From assembly GCA_942491185.1 (NCBI GenBank), contig CALOAB010000025.1, positions 36,876 to 100,875 of the forward strand: 64,000 nucleotides of DNA, in the 5' to 3' direction. Below, piece after piece: positions 26,088 through 35,587 of the stretch. Positions within the stretch are counted from its first letter, which is position 1. Every line of letters starts with the position of its first letter. The notes below the pieces were generated by a model that saw only the letters and a program-made list of their open reading frames with translations, did not search any database and was not told the DNA's origin. The DNA comes from SLRI01 sp942491185 (GTDB taxonomy: Bacteria > Pseudomonadota > Alphaproteobacteria > Geminicoccales > Geminicoccaceae). The position numbers and the translations under genes are program-made.

Positions 26088-27001
26088 TAGATCGTCCCCC
26101 GCAGCAGGCGGTTGCGGGCGCGCTCGAGGGTGGCGCCCATCAGGTTGATCCCCAGCAGCGTGAAAAAGAGAAAGGCGCCGGGCATGGTGGCGATCCACCA
26201 GGCATTGATCAGGTATTTGCGGCCGTCGGCGATGATCGTGCCGAAGGTGGGCGTCGGCGGCTGGATGCCGATGCCGATGAAGCCCAGGATCGATTCGAAG
26301 ATCATCATCCGGGCGATGTCGAGCACGGCCACGAACGCGATCGGCGGCAGGATATTGGGCGCGATCAAGAGCCACATGATCCGGCTGTCCGAGGCGCCCA
26401 GGATCTTCGCACCTCTGACGTATTCCCGCCGCCGCTCGGCCAGCATGACGCTTCGGGTGACCCGCGCGTAGACCGGCCAGCCGGCCAAGGCCAGCACCAG
26501 GATGACCGAGAACGGCGTCGGCCGCGAAACGGTCAGGATGATGATCGCCAGGATGATCAGCGGGATCGACAGCTGGGCGTCGGTCAGCCGCATCAGAATT
26601 GTGTCGACCCAGCCGCCGCGATAGCCGGCGTAGAGGCCGACCGTGGCACCGAAGGCGAACATCAAGAGCACGACCGCGAGGCTGATCATCAGCGCGTTCT
26701 GCAGGCCGACGAGCGAGCGGATGAGGAGGTCGCGGCCGAGCTGGTCGGTGCCGAGCGGATGCGCCCAGGTGCCGCCTTCGAGGAAGACCGGCGGCAGGAA
26801 GCGGTCGCGCGGCGCCAGCTTGGTCGGGTCGATGTCGGAGAAGAGCGGGTAGATGATCGCGGTGCCGACGAGCAGGACGAAGATGGTGAGCCCGATCTTG
26901 AACTCGGTCTGCGCCCAGGTGGCGAGCCACAGCCGTCTGCCGGGACTGGCCTCCGGCACCTCGGGCAGGGTGGTCACGGGCTCTTCCGCAAGTGTTGCCA
27001 T
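26087..27001 (-). CDS. Dipeptide-type ABC transporter permease (DppC-like)
   Basis: A 304-aa inner-membrane permease with the N-terminal segment FKIGLTIFVLLVGTAIIYPL and HPLGTDQLGRDLLIRSLVG, the DppC/OppC hallmark. The EAA loop motif is REYVRGAKILGASDSRIMW. The ATG at 27001 overlaps the DppB-like stop (TGATG), so both membrane subunits are translationally coupled. Confidence 0.9.
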   Translation of the reverse strand: MATLAEEPVTTLPEVPEASPGRRLWLATWAQTEFKIGLTIFVLLVGTAIIYPLFSDIDPTKLAPRDRFLPPVFLEGGTWAHPLGTDQLGRDLLIRSLVGLQNALMISLAVVLLMFAFGATVGLYAGYRGGWVDTILMRLTDAQLSIPLIILAIIILTVSRPTPFSVILVLALAGWPVYARVTRSVMLAERRREYVRGAKILGASDSRIMWLLIAPNILPPIAFVAVLDIARMMIFESILGFIGIGIQPPTPTFGTIIADGRKYLINAWWIATMPGAFLFFTLLGINLMGATLERARNRLLRGTI

Positions 27002-27978
27002 CAGTAGTCGATCCGGGGGTCGATTTGCGCGGAGATGAAGTCGACCAGGATGTTGATGACGACGAAGATCGACGTCGAGATGATGGCGATGCCCTGGATC
27101 ACCGGGAAGTCGCGCTGCAGCACGGCCTGCACGGTCAACCGGCCGAAGCCCGGATAGTCGAAGATGTACTCGACGATCAGCACGCCGCCGAGCAGTGCGC
27201 CCACCTGGACGCCGAAGAGGTTGAGGACCGGGATGCTGGCGTTGCGCAGCACGTGATGGGTGAAGATGCGCCGCGGCGAGAGCCCGCGCACCTGGGCCAG
27301 CTCGACGAACGGGTTGCGCATGGTGTCGGCGATGGCGACCGAAAGGGCGCGGATGAAGAGCGGCGACATCTCGATCGCGATGACGAAGGCCGGCAGGATG
27401 GCATAGGCGATGTTCTGGTAGCCGATCGAAGGAATCCACCCGAGCTTGGCGGTGACCACCAGCGCCAGCACGATCGCCAGCCAGAAGTTCGGCATCGAGA
27501 CGAAGATCGAGGAGGTGTAGAGCGCCAGCTTGTCCGGCCAGCGCCCGGCCATCAAGCCGCCGGCAATGCCGAGCGGCAGCGCGATCATGGCGGTGAAGAC
27601 CAGCGCAATGCCGGCGAGCTGGAGGGTCAGCGGCAAGGTCTCGGCCACGAGGTCGAGCACGCGGGCGCGTTGGCCACGTTGCTCGTCGCGCCCGCCGCCG
27701 ACGGCACCGCCACCCTTGGCCTTGATGAAGGAGGTGCCGAAATCGCCCTGCAGCACCTCGCCCAGATAGCGGAGATACTGGACCGGGATGGGGTCCCTGA
27801 GGCCCATGTCGCGGGCCGTCTGCTCGACCACGGCGTCGGTCGCCATGGGACCCAGGATGATGCGCGCCGGATCACCCGGCACCGCGCGCAGCAGCGCGAA
27901 GATCGTGAACGACACGAGGAGCACGATCAGCACGCCCTGGGCGAGGCGCCGGGCGAAGAAGGTGAGCGCGAAGCCCAA
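27001..27978 (-). CDS. Dipeptide-type ABC transporter permease (DppB-like)
   Basis: A 325-aa permease beginning LTFFARRLAQGVLIVLLVSF and AVPGDPARII, as in DppB/OppB. The EAA-type loop is ELAQVRGLSPRRIFTHHVLRN and the C-terminal end is typical. A charged insert of about 20 residues (KAKGGGAVGGGRDEQRGQRA) follows FGTSFI and is longer than in most relatives. The start appears to be a TTG at 27978, 9 bp after the binding-protein stop, without an obvious ribosome site, which suggests translational coupling. Confidence 0.88.
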   Translation of the reverse strand: MGFALTFFARRLAQGVLIVLLVSFTIFALLRAVPGDPARIILGPMATDAVVEQTARDMGLRDPIPVQYLRYLGEVLQGDFGTSFIKAKGGGAVGGGRDEQRGQRARVLDLVAETLPLTLQLAGIALVFTAMIALPLGIAGGLMAGRWPDKLALYTSSIFVSMPNFWLAIVLALVVTAKLGWIPSIGYQNIAYAILPAFVIAIEMSPLFIRALSVAIADTMRNPFVELAQVRGLSPRRIFTHHVLRNASIPVLNLFGVQVGALLGGVLIVEYIFDYPGFGRLTVQAVLQRDFPVIQGIAIISTSIFVVINILVDFISAQIDPRIDY

Positions 27979-27987
27979 AGGGCGAGC

Positions 27988-29592
27988 TCAGGCCTTGAAT
28001 TCGGCCGTTACCGCGTCGATCGGGCCGTTCGGGTAGAAGTAGAGCCCCTCGAGCTGGGCATTGCGGCCGTGCAGCAGCACGGAGGTGAAGAGCGAGAGCG
28101 AGGGCACCAGCTCGGCGAGCTTTGGCGTGGCCACGGTCTGGATCAGCTCGCGGCGCTTGTCCGGATCGGGCTCGGCCTGCTGCGCGTTCAGCGCCGCATC
28201 GATCTCGGGATCGGCGATGCCGTTGATCAGGCCGCCGCGTGGCCCAGCGCCCGAGAAGAACATCGGCCGCAGCACGAGGTCGGGCTCGGGCGAGCCGGTG
28301 GACCAGCCGACATCGACCATGTGCCCATAGGGCTCCTGGTCCTCGCGCTGGTAGATGCGCTCGAGCCAGGCCGCGGTCTCCATCACCGTGAGCTCGACCG
28401 GGAAGCCCTGCTCCTGCAGCAATGCGGTGATGATCTCGCCGTATTCCTTGGTCTTCGGGTAGAAGCCCTCGCTCACCAGGTATTCGAGCGGCGGCAGGCC
28501 CTGGCCGCCCGGATAGCCGGCCTCGGTCAGCAGCTCCTGGCAGCGGGCCGGGTCATAAGCTGGGTAGTTCGGCAGGTCGATATAGCCGAACTTGACCGGC
28601 GAGATGTAGTTCGACGAGGCGTGGCCGGCGGCACCCAGGATCTCGGTCACCAGCTCGCGGTCGACGGCGTGGCAGGCCGCCATGCGCACCATTGGGTTGT
28701 CGAAGGGCGGCTTGTTGCAGCGGAAGTGCAGATACTTGTTCTCGGTCGAGATCGTCCGCGACAGGGCGACGGCGGATTCGCCGCCGAGCGTGTCGTACTG
28801 CTCGGGCTCGAGCCGCTCGACCACGTCGACCTCACCGGCGAGCAGCGCCAGGACGCGGGTCGTCGCGTCGCCGACATAGGCGAAGTGGACCTGCTCGAGG
28901 ATCGGCTTGCCGAGCATGTAGTCGTCGAACGCCTCGAGCACGGTGGTGTTGCCGCGCTGCTCGACGAACTTGAAGGGGCCGGTGCCGTTCGGGCGCTCCT
29001 GGAGCGTCGTCGCGTCGGCGATGTCGTCCTTCGACATGATCGGCAGGAAGCCGGCGAGGAAGTAGAAGGCCGCCGCCGGATAGCCGCCGGACTCGGTGTG
29101 GACGCGAGCGGTGAGCGGGTCGACCACCTCGACCTCACACGGCCCCGGATACCAGGCAGCAGGGCGCTCCGGCTGCGAGGCGAACTCGAAGGTCGCCTTG
29201 ACGTCCTCGGCGGTGAAGGGCGCGCCGTTGTGGAAGGTGACGCCGTCGCGGAGCTTGTACTCGATGGTGTGGAGGTCGAGCACCTCCTGGCTGGTGGCGA
29301 GCTCATAGACGATCTCGGCCGGGTTGTCCGGCCGCATCGGCGTGCGGATCAGCTGGCCGAAGACGAAGCCCTCGAGGTTGATCTGGGCCAGGGTGGTGTG
29401 GCTGGTCGGGTCCCAGTTGCCGGTCACCGGCTCGGCACTGGCGAAGACCATGGTGTTGCGCGCCTGGCCAAACGCCCGCTTGACGAAGGGGCTCGGGAAA
29501 GCGGCGAGGCCGCCGGCGGCGGCCATGCCGCCGAGCACGCGGCGACGGTTGCTGCTGAGTCCCGACCGGCCTGGCAAGATGAGCTTGGACAT
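27988..29592 (-). CDS. ABC transporter substrate-binding protein, family 5 (dipeptide/oligopeptide/nickel type)
   Basis: A 534-aa exported binding protein. A Tat-like signal, RRRVLGGMAAAGGLAAFPSP, lies at about residues 17-36. Family-5 landmarks are IEYKLRDGVTFHNGAPFTAEDV and NGTGPFKFVEQ, then YGDATTRVL-like AYVGDATTRVLAL. The ribosome site GAGGGG is 6 bases before the ATG at 29592. First gene of the importer operon. Its divergent neighbour is an amidohydrolase, so the ligand may be an amide- or carbamoyl-containing compound rather than a peptide; this is inference. Confidence 0.9.
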   Translation of the reverse strand: MSKLILPGRSGLSSNRRRVLGGMAAAGGLAAFPSPFVKRAFGQARNTMVFASAEPVTGNWDPTSHTTLAQINLEGFVFGQLIRTPMRPDNPAEIVYELATSQEVLDLHTIEYKLRDGVTFHNGAPFTAEDVKATFEFASQPERPAAWYPGPCEVEVVDPLTARVHTESGGYPAAAFYFLAGFLPIMSKDDIADATTLQERPNGTGPFKFVEQRGNTTVLEAFDDYMLGKPILEQVHFAYVGDATTRVLALLAGEVDVVERLEPEQYDTLGGESAVALSRTISTENKYLHFRCNKPPFDNPMVRMAACHAVDRELVTEILGAAGHASSNYISPVKFGYIDLPNYPAYDPARCQELLTEAGYPGGQGLPPLEYLVSEGFYPKTKEYGEIITALLQEQGFPVELTVMETAAWLERIYQREDQEPYGHMVDVGWSTGSPEPDLVLRPMFFSGAGPRGGLINGIADPEIDAALNAQQAEPDPDKRRELIQTVATPKLAELVPSLSLFTSVLLHGRNAQLEGLYFYPNGPIDAVTAEFKA

Positions 29593-29865
29593 GGCGAGCC
29601 CCTCGTTGTTGTTGTTGCCGTCTTGTCGTTCCTGTCATTCGGCCGCGACGTGCCGGCCGAGCGTCTGGCTGTCCCGACACGGTGATCAACAGCCGACAAG
29701 ATGCGCCGCGGCTGCTGGTCGAGCCGGCTGGAAAGCGTGAAGCCTGGAGCGATTCCTGCAAACACGCTATTTGAGACTTGCCTTGGCCGTCAACGACTTT
29801 TACCCATGAAACGGTCAAAACCCACAAAACCGGGCAGCCGTCCGGGGCAGGAGGCGGGACCGGCG

Positions 29866-31148
29866 ATGCCGTCGCAGCGACAGATGCACGATGAGCTGGA
29901 GGCGCGGATCGCCCAGTTCTCGACCTTTGGTGCGACGGCTGCGGGCGGTGTGCACCGTCCCGAGGCGACGCCGGCGAATGGCGAGGCGCGCACAGCACTC
30001 GTCGCCTGGCTGCGCGAGGCGGGCGTCGAGGTCCGGGTCGATGCGATCGGCAATATCTTCGGACTGATGCCGCTGGCCGGACCCGATGCACCATGGCTGC
30101 TCACCGGCTCGCATGTCGACAGCCAGCCGAATGGCGGCCGTTTCGACGGCACTTATGGCGTCCTGGCCTCCACCATTGCGGCGCTGGCGCTTCGCGATCG
30201 GCTGAGCGAGGCGGGCAGACGTCCGGCCATGAACCTCGCCGTCGTCGCCTGGACCAACGAGGAGGGTGCCCGGTTCCAGCCGAGCGTGCTGGGCTCGTCT
30301 GCCTATGTTGGTGCCATCGAGCTGGACTGGGCCTTGGCCCGCGTCGATGCGGCCGGGGTCAGTGTCAGTGAGGCACTGGAGGCCATCGGCTTTCGCGGCA
30401 CCGACGCACCGGCGCCGAGGCCTGCGGCCTATGTCGAGCTGCACATCGAATGCGGGCCCGAGCTCGAGCTGGCCGGGCGGCGGCTCGGCGTGTTCGATCG
30501 CTGGTGGGGTTGCCGCAAGCTGGAGATCCGCTTCACCGGCGCCCCGGCGCATACCGGCCCGACACCGATGCGCGAGCGCCGCGATGCGCTCCTGGCTGCA
30601 GCCAGCGTCGTGACCGGCGTGCGCAGCCTGGTGGGCGAGTTCCCCGAAGGTGCTCTGCACACCTCCGTTGGCCGGATCGAGGTCAAGCCCAACTCGCCCA
30701 ATGTCGTGCCGTCGGAGGCCACGATCTATCTCGAGCTGCGCTCGGCCGATCCGGAGCTGTGCTGACAACGGCCTTCGAGCGAACGACTGAGCTGATCGAA
30801 CGGGCGGCGGACGACGCCAAGGTGGGCTGGGCCTTCGATCGTGACGAGCTGCGCACGCCCGGCGTCTTCGCGCCCGGGCTGCAGCGCCTGGCGCACGCGG
30901 TGGCGAGCGAGCTCGGGGAGCCGGCGATGATCCTCGATACCATCGCTGCGCATGACGCGGTGCCTTTGGCTCGCGTCTGCCCGTCGATCGTCGTTGCGAC
31001 GCCGAGCGTCGGCGGCATCTGCCACGCGCCCGAGGAGTACACGGCGCCCGAGGATCTGGCGCTCGGCATGGATTTGCTCGCCGGTATGCTGGAGCGGCTG
31101 CTGGTCGAGGGGCCAGGGCAGCTGACAATGACGGAGGCAGTGCCATGA
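29866..31148 (+). pseudogene. M20-family amidohydrolase (allantoate amidohydrolase / N-carbamoyl-amino-acid hydrolase type), frameshifted
   Basis: Di-metal amidohydrolase of the AllC/HyuC branch. Metal and substrate residues seen: GSHVDSQPNGGRFDGTYGV (His, Asp), WTNEEGARF (Glu pair) and YVELHIECGPELE (His). The dimerisation insert contains FTGAPAHTGPTPM. The frame stops at 30765, but the remaining C-terminal third continues in another frame (VLTTAFERTTELIERAADD to CHAPEEYTAPEDLALGMDLL) and ends at 31148. The shift lies near 30757. ATG 29866, with GGAGGCGGGAC upstream, is preferred over ATG 29806. The stop overlaps the next gene (ATGA). Sequencing error or real decay cannot be separated here. 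Confidence 0.8.
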
Positions 31149-32086
31149 CGGCGGTCGAGACGGCGGAACGGTTGGTCCGGGGCCTCGATGGCTGGGGAGA
31201 GGCCGAGATCGAGCTGCGCGCCGGCGTCGTGCCGATGGCCTCTCCGATGAACCAGGGGGTGGATGCGGCAGCCTTTCGGGCGACCGATCGTGCGACTGGC
31301 AACAGCGTCTGGGTCAAGATCCCCGACGCGGACGCAGCCCTGTTCGCCGATCCAGCGACTGTCGTGGCCGCCGCCAGCGCCGCGAGTGCTGCCGGGATTG
31401 GCCCGGCGGTGCTGGCCGCCGATGCGGCGACGGGTGCTCTGGTCATGGCCGACCTGTCGACGGCCTATCGGGTCGCGACCCTGAACCGGCTCGCCGAGCC
31501 GGCGGTTCGCGATGCTGTCTTGGCGGCCAGGAAGGCGTTCCACGCCGGCCCGACGCTACCCCGGGACGGAAGTGTGTTCGAGGCGATCGAGGCGCTTCTG
31601 GTGACCGCTGGCAAGGCCGGTGTCGGTCTGCCGCCGGACCACGCCTGGCTGATCGACAATGTCCGCGCCGCTGCTGCCGCCATTCGTGCTGCCGGCGTCG
31701 ACCGCGTGCCGGCGCATGGCGACGGCAATGCGAGCAACGTGATGGTGTCTGACACTGGCAGCGTTCTGCTGGTCGACTACGACCTTGCGGCCAATAGGGA
31801 CCCGTTCGAGGATCTCGGTAGCTTTCTGGTCGAGGCGTACGCCTTCGATCCCGAGGCCAAGGAGTGCTTCGAGGTATTCCATGGGCGGTTCGACGAGCGG
31901 CTCTTCAATCGAGCGCGGCTCTACGGTGTGGCCGACGATCTGCGCTGGGGGCTGATCGGCGCCGTCCTGGCCGGCACGTCCAGACGCACCGATCTCGAGT
32001 TCCTGAAATATGCCGACTGGCGGTATCTCCGCTGCCGGCTCGCGATGCGCGATCCACGCTTCGAGGAGCGGCTGAGAAGGCTCTGA
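31145..32086 (+). CDS. APH/choline-kinase-fold phosphotransferase, first copy
   Basis: A 313-aa kinase-like protein. The catalytic loop is PAHGDGNASNVMV (HGDxxxxN, Brenner motif) followed by VLLVDYDLA, the metal-binding Asp. The N-terminal lobe contains VWVKIPD (likely nucleotide Lys). The family phosphorylates aminoglycosides, choline, ethanolamine, homoserine or sugars, and sequence alone does not fix the substrate. It is coupled to the amidohydrolase stop (ATGA), and a second member follows 18 bp downstream. A metabolic small-molecule kinase is more likely than a resistance enzyme in this importer/hydrolase context. Confidence 0.8.
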   Translation: MTAVETAERLVRGLDGWGEAEIELRAGVVPMASPMNQGVDAAAFRATDRATGNSVWVKIPDADAALFADPATVVAAASAASAAGIGPAVLAADAATGALVMADLSTAYRVATLNRLAEPAVRDAVLAARKAFHAGPTLPRDGSVFEAIEALLVTAGKAGVGLPPDHAWLIDNVRAAAAAIRAAGVDRVPAHGDGNASNVMVSDTGSVLLVDYDLAANRDPFEDLGSFLVEAYAFDPEAKECFEVFHGRFDERLFNRARLYGVADDLRWGLIGAVLAGTSRRTDLEFLKYADWRYLRCRLAMRDPRFEERLRRL

Positions 32087-32104
32087 CATGCCGGAGACGA
32101 GAGA

Positions 32105-33047
32105 ATGATCGAGCGTGGCCTCGGCGAGGCGGAGACGGCAGACGAGCGGGCGGTCGAGGCTGCGGTCGCACGCGTTCCGGCCTGGCAGGGCAGGGCTGTG
32201 CGCTACGTGAAGATGATCGGCGGCCTCTCGAACAGCAATTGGCGGATCACGGTCGAGGGCGACCAGCGGCGCTATTTCCTCAAGATTCCGGGTGCTGGCA
32301 CCGAGATGTTCGTGGACCGACTCGCCGCCAACGAGGCTGCACATCTGGCGCATCAGATCGGGCTCGGCCCGGAGGTCGTCTTCTTCGATCCGTCCGACGG
32401 GCTTCGAGGTGGCGGAGCTGCTCGAAGGCTATGCCGCCTGCACCAATGCCGAGTTCCAAAAACGCGAGATCCAGCTCGCCGCCGTGGACTGCTACCGGCA
32501 GTTCCACGCAGGTGCCGCACTCGGTCTGACCAAGACCATCTTCGACATGATCGACGAGCATATCCGCCAGATCGGCGAGCTGGGCGGCGCCCTGCCCGAG
32601 GATTGGCCCTGGATGAGCCGGCTCTACGGCAACGCGCGCTCAGCCTTCGAGGCGTCCGGGCTCGACATGGTGCCCTGCTTCAACGACCCGATGCCCGGCA
32701 ACTTCCTGATCAAGCCCCATTCACCGATGAAGCTCGTCGACTACGAGTTCGCCTCGATGAACGAGCGCTCTTATGAGCTGGGCGTCTGGCTCGGCGAGAT
32801 GTTTTTTGCCGAGGACACAGCCGCAGAGCTGATCGAGGCCTATGCCGGCGAGCGGCGAGCCGATTTCGTCGCCCGGGTCATCGTCATGCGGGCGCTGGCC
32901 GACGTCAAATGGGCCAGCTGGGCCATGGTCCAGGAGCAGATCTCCACGCTCGACTTCGACTACCACAAATATGGTGCCTGGAAGTACATGCGTGCCCGGT
33001 CGATAATGCACGACCCGCGCTGGGAGCGCTGGCTGCGCGAGATCTGA
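32105..33047 (+). pseudogene. Choline/ethanolamine-kinase-like phosphotransferase, second copy, frameshifted
   Basis: Starts at ATG 32105. The N-lobe shows VKMIGGLSNSNWRITVEG and RYFLKIPGAGTEMFV (nucleotide-binding Lys), which is choline-kinase-like. Around 32400 (within ACGGGC) homology moves to another frame: FEVAELLEGYAACTNAEFQ, then CFNDPMPGNFLI as catalytic loop and KLVDYEFASMNERSYELG, ending at 33047. The usual catalytic His before the ND pair is Cys-Phe here (CFND rather than HND), so even the repaired protein departs from the Brenner consensus. A one-base indel separates the halves. Likely co-transcribed with the preceding kinase. Confidence 0.75.
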
Positions 33048-33172
33048 GACGCGGTTCTCGAGAGTCTTTACGAAAAAGTAAACGGCGCGCGCGGCTCCGG
33101 TAAGGCCGGCAATGCTCATCTGCTCGTGGCGGGTCGTGGTGGCCCGACCGCGAACAGCGATGAGGCCGAGCC

Positions 33173-34711
33173 ATGCCGATCCTTCCAGCGTTCGACGCCG
33201 ACGCCTTCGTGCCCGGCGCGCCGATCGACAATCCCTACTTTCCGCTCCTTCCGGGCCAGGTCCGTGCCTACCGGGCCGAGGCCGTGGACGACGAGAGCGG
33301 CGAGGTCGAGGTCGAGACCCACAACACCTTCGTCACCTTCGAGACCATCGACATCCAAGGTGTCCAGGCCACTGTCGTTCGCGATACCGAGTACCTGAAT
33401 GGCCAGCTGACCGAGGACACGCTCGATTACTATGCCCAGGACCAGGACGGCAATGTCTGGTACCTCGGCGAGGACGTCATCAATTATCGCTACGACGATG
33501 ACGGCGCCTTCATCGGCACGGACGACGACGGCGCCTTTCGCGCCGGCGTGGACGGTGCCCAGGGCGGCTGGAAGATGCAGGCCGAGCCGGGCTTTGGCGC
33601 TGGCTACTACCAGGAGTTCGATCCTGGCAATGCCATCGACGAGGGGATCGTCATCGGTGTCGGTGAGACGGCCGAGATCGAGCTCGGGACGTTCGAGGAT
33701 GCCATAAAGATCCTCGACACGACGGCGCTCGACCCGGACGCTGCCGAGTTCAAGTTCTACGCGCCCGGCGTCGGCGAAGTGCTCGTCGAGGAGGACATCG
33801 ACGAGACCGGTGAAGGTGAGCTCATCGTCGAGCTGCAGGAGCTTCGCGAGGTCGGCTTGATCGACGACGAGGGCGAGGTGCGCGAGAGCCTGCTCGAGGT
33901 CGATGCCGACGACGAGGGCGAGGATGACGATGACGTCGGGGACGAGGTCGAGGACGATGCCTGTGACGACGAGGACGTCACTGACGGCGACGACGACGGT
34001 GAGGAGGTCGAGGTCCAGCTTAAGGACATCGAGGACGGCAAGGCGGTTGCCGGTCTCGATGATGCCGGCGAGCCGGAGCTCGATGACTTCCTCGGTGACG
34101 GTGGTGACATCACCGTCAGCTTCCTCGGCGAGAATGGTGCCTTCGATAGCGTGCTCGGTGCCTACACCGTCGATCTGGAGACCGGTGCGCTGGGCGAGGG
34201 CCGCATTCTGTTCGCCAGCACCGAGGAAGCCGAGGCCGGCCAGAGCGTCGCGGTCACTGTCGATGAGGGTGAGGCGCTCGGCCTCTTTCTCGTGCCCGAC
34301 GGCGCCGATAGCGGTCTCGACTTCGATGCGTTCATGGATGGCGGGCTCTTCTTCGAGAACGTGATGACCCGGGAGACGGCGACCATCGACGACTTGCTGG
34401 CGCCGCTGGTGACCAATGCCGAGGGCGACCCGCTCCCTGTCATCGGCTTGCACGCGCTCGGCAACGAGGATGGCTTGAACTTCCTCAACCCGGCGGCCGG
34501 CTTGAACGCCATCGAGCTCGAATCGGTGCTCACCGACCTGCCGGACGGCGACGAGATCACCATTGTCGGCTTCGAGGATATGTTGGTGACCGACGCCCAC
34601 AATGACGGCGACTTCAACGATGTCGTGGTCGCCGTGAGCAGTGAGGCCTTGGGCGGTGACGCCCTGGCCGGCCTGATCGGTGAGCTCAACAGTGAAGCCG
34701 CTATCGCCTGA
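33173..34711 (+). CDS. Acidic DUF4114-containing protein of unknown function
   Basis: A 512-aa, strongly acidic protein without a Sec signal. Residues about 20-100 contain NPYFPLLPGQVRAY and DYYAQDQDGNVWYLGED, a conserved module of bacterial secreted or lipoproteins of unknown role. Residues about 242-280 are almost entirely Asp/Glu. The C-terminal region matches DUF4114 (GAYTVDLETG, ALGLFLVPDGAD, GFEDMLVTDAHNDGDFNDVVV). DUF4114 often occurs in Ca-binding proteins exported by type I secretion, which would fit the acidity and lack of signal peptide, though no RTX repeats are present. A strong terminator follows, so it is probably a single-gene unit. Function unknown. Confidence 0.75.
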   Translation: MPILPAFDADAFVPGAPIDNPYFPLLPGQVRAYRAEAVDDESGEVEVETHNTFVTFETIDIQGVQATVVRDTEYLNGQLTEDTLDYYAQDQDGNVWYLGEDVINYRYDDDGAFIGTDDDGAFRAGVDGAQGGWKMQAEPGFGAGYYQEFDPGNAIDEGIVIGVGETAEIELGTFEDAIKILDTTALDPDAAEFKFYAPGVGEVLVEEDIDETGEGELIVELQELREVGLIDDEGEVRESLLEVDADDEGEDDDDVGDEVEDDACDDEDVTDGDDDGEEVEVQLKDIEDGKAVAGLDDAGEPELDDFLGDGGDITVSFLGENGAFDSVLGAYTVDLETGALGEGRILFASTEEAEAGQSVAVTVDEGEALGLFLVPDGADSGLDFDAFMDGGLFFENVMTRETATIDDLLAPLVTNAEGDPLPVIGLHALGNEDGLNFLNPAAGLNAIELESVLTDLPDGDEITIVGFEDMLVTDAHNDGDFNDVVVAVSSEALGGDALAGLIGELNSEAAIA

Positions 34712-34794
34712 GCCTGACGGTTATCAGGCACCCATGGTCAACCGTGTTGCCCCGGACTCGAGCCCAGAGCGAGCTGCGCTCGAGTCGCACTCGA

Positions 34795-34832
34795 GCCGAC
34801 GTCGGTCATGTCCCCGACGTCGGCTCTTTTTT
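34795..34832 (+). terminator. Rho-independent terminator
   Basis: Perfect 11-bp inverted repeat gccgacgtcgg (34795-34805) / ccgacgtcggc (34814-34824) with an 8-base loop, followed by TCTTTTTT. A second hairpin, gactcgag (34755-34762) / ctcgagtc (34779-34786), lies just upstream. Ends transcription of the DUF4114 gene before the two-component operon. Confidence 0.9.
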
Positions 34833-34909
34833 GCTGGCCCTTGTCGACGTGCTCATTCTTTGCGCACATTGGGCTCCGGCGTCAGCAGTGGAGCAACGGA
34901 GCAGCAGCA

Positions 34910-35587
34910 TTGAAGGTCTTGTTGATCGAGGATGATGCCGATACCGCCGCTTTCATCCTGCGGGGCTTGCGCGAGAGTGGCGACGTTGCCGATCACGCCG
35001 AGAACGGTCGCGATGGCCTGTTCCTGGCGAGCGAGGGCGGCTATGACGCGCTTGTCGTCGATCGGCTGCTGCCCGGGGTGGATGGCCTCAGTGTCGTTCG
35101 GCTGCTGCGCGAGACCGGTGTGCAGACGCCGGCCTTGTTCCTCACGGCGCTCGGCGGCCTCGATGACCGGGTCGCTGGGCTGGACGCCGGCGCCGACGAC
35201 TATCTGGTCAAGCCCTTCGCCTTCGCCGAGCTGGCCGCACGGCTCAGGGCGCTGGCGCGGCGCCAGCCGATGAGCGAGACCTCGGCAAGCCTGATGATTG
35301 GCGAGCTGACGCTCGACCGCCTGACCCGCCGGGTCGAGCGCGGTGGCGTCCCGATCGACCTGCAGCCGCGCGAATACTGCCTGCTCGAATACCTCATGCA
35401 GCATGCGGGCCAGGTCGTCACCCGGACCATGCTGCTCGAGCATGTCTGGGAGTTTCACTTCGATCCCAAGACCAGCGTCGTCGAAACCCACATGAGCCGG
35501 CTGCGTGCCAAGGTCGATAGGCCGTTTGCCACCGAGCTCATTCGAACCGTTCGCGGTGCCGGCTATGTCCTTGCCGAGCCTCGCTAG
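34910..35587 (+). CDS. OmpR/QseB-family response regulator
   Basis: A 225-aa two-component regulator. The receiver domain starts KVLLIEDDADTA, with the phospho-accepting Asp at about residue 51 (VVDRLLPGVDG) and the switch Lys in DYLVKPFAFAEL. The C-terminal winged helix has LQPREYCLLEYLMQHAGQVV and VVETHMSRLRAKVD. The start is a TTG at 34910 with a GGAG ribosome site 8 bases upstream; no nearer ATG/GTG preserves the conserved N-terminus. It overlaps the kinase gene by 23 bp. Confidence 0.9.
   Translation: MKVLLIEDDADTAAFILRGLRESGDVADHAENGRDGLFLASEGGYDALVVDRLLPGVDGLSVVRLLRETGVQTPALFLTALGGLDDRVAGLDAGADDYLVKPFAFAELAARLRALARRQPMSETSASLMIGELTLDRLTRRVERGGVPIDLQPREYCLLEYLMQHAGQVVTRTMLLEHVWEFHFDPKTSVVETHMSRLRAKVDRPFATELIRTVRGAGYVLAEPR

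Noticed and set aside
26992..29685. Long plus-strand open frame across the peptide importer genes
   Set aside because: It is antisense to three well-supported transporter genes and shows only charged, repetitive composition.
31145..33047. Aminoglycoside resistance genes
   Set aside because: Both have the APH fold, but the choline-kinase-like motifs and importer/hydrolase context argue for metabolism; nothing specific to resistance is visible.
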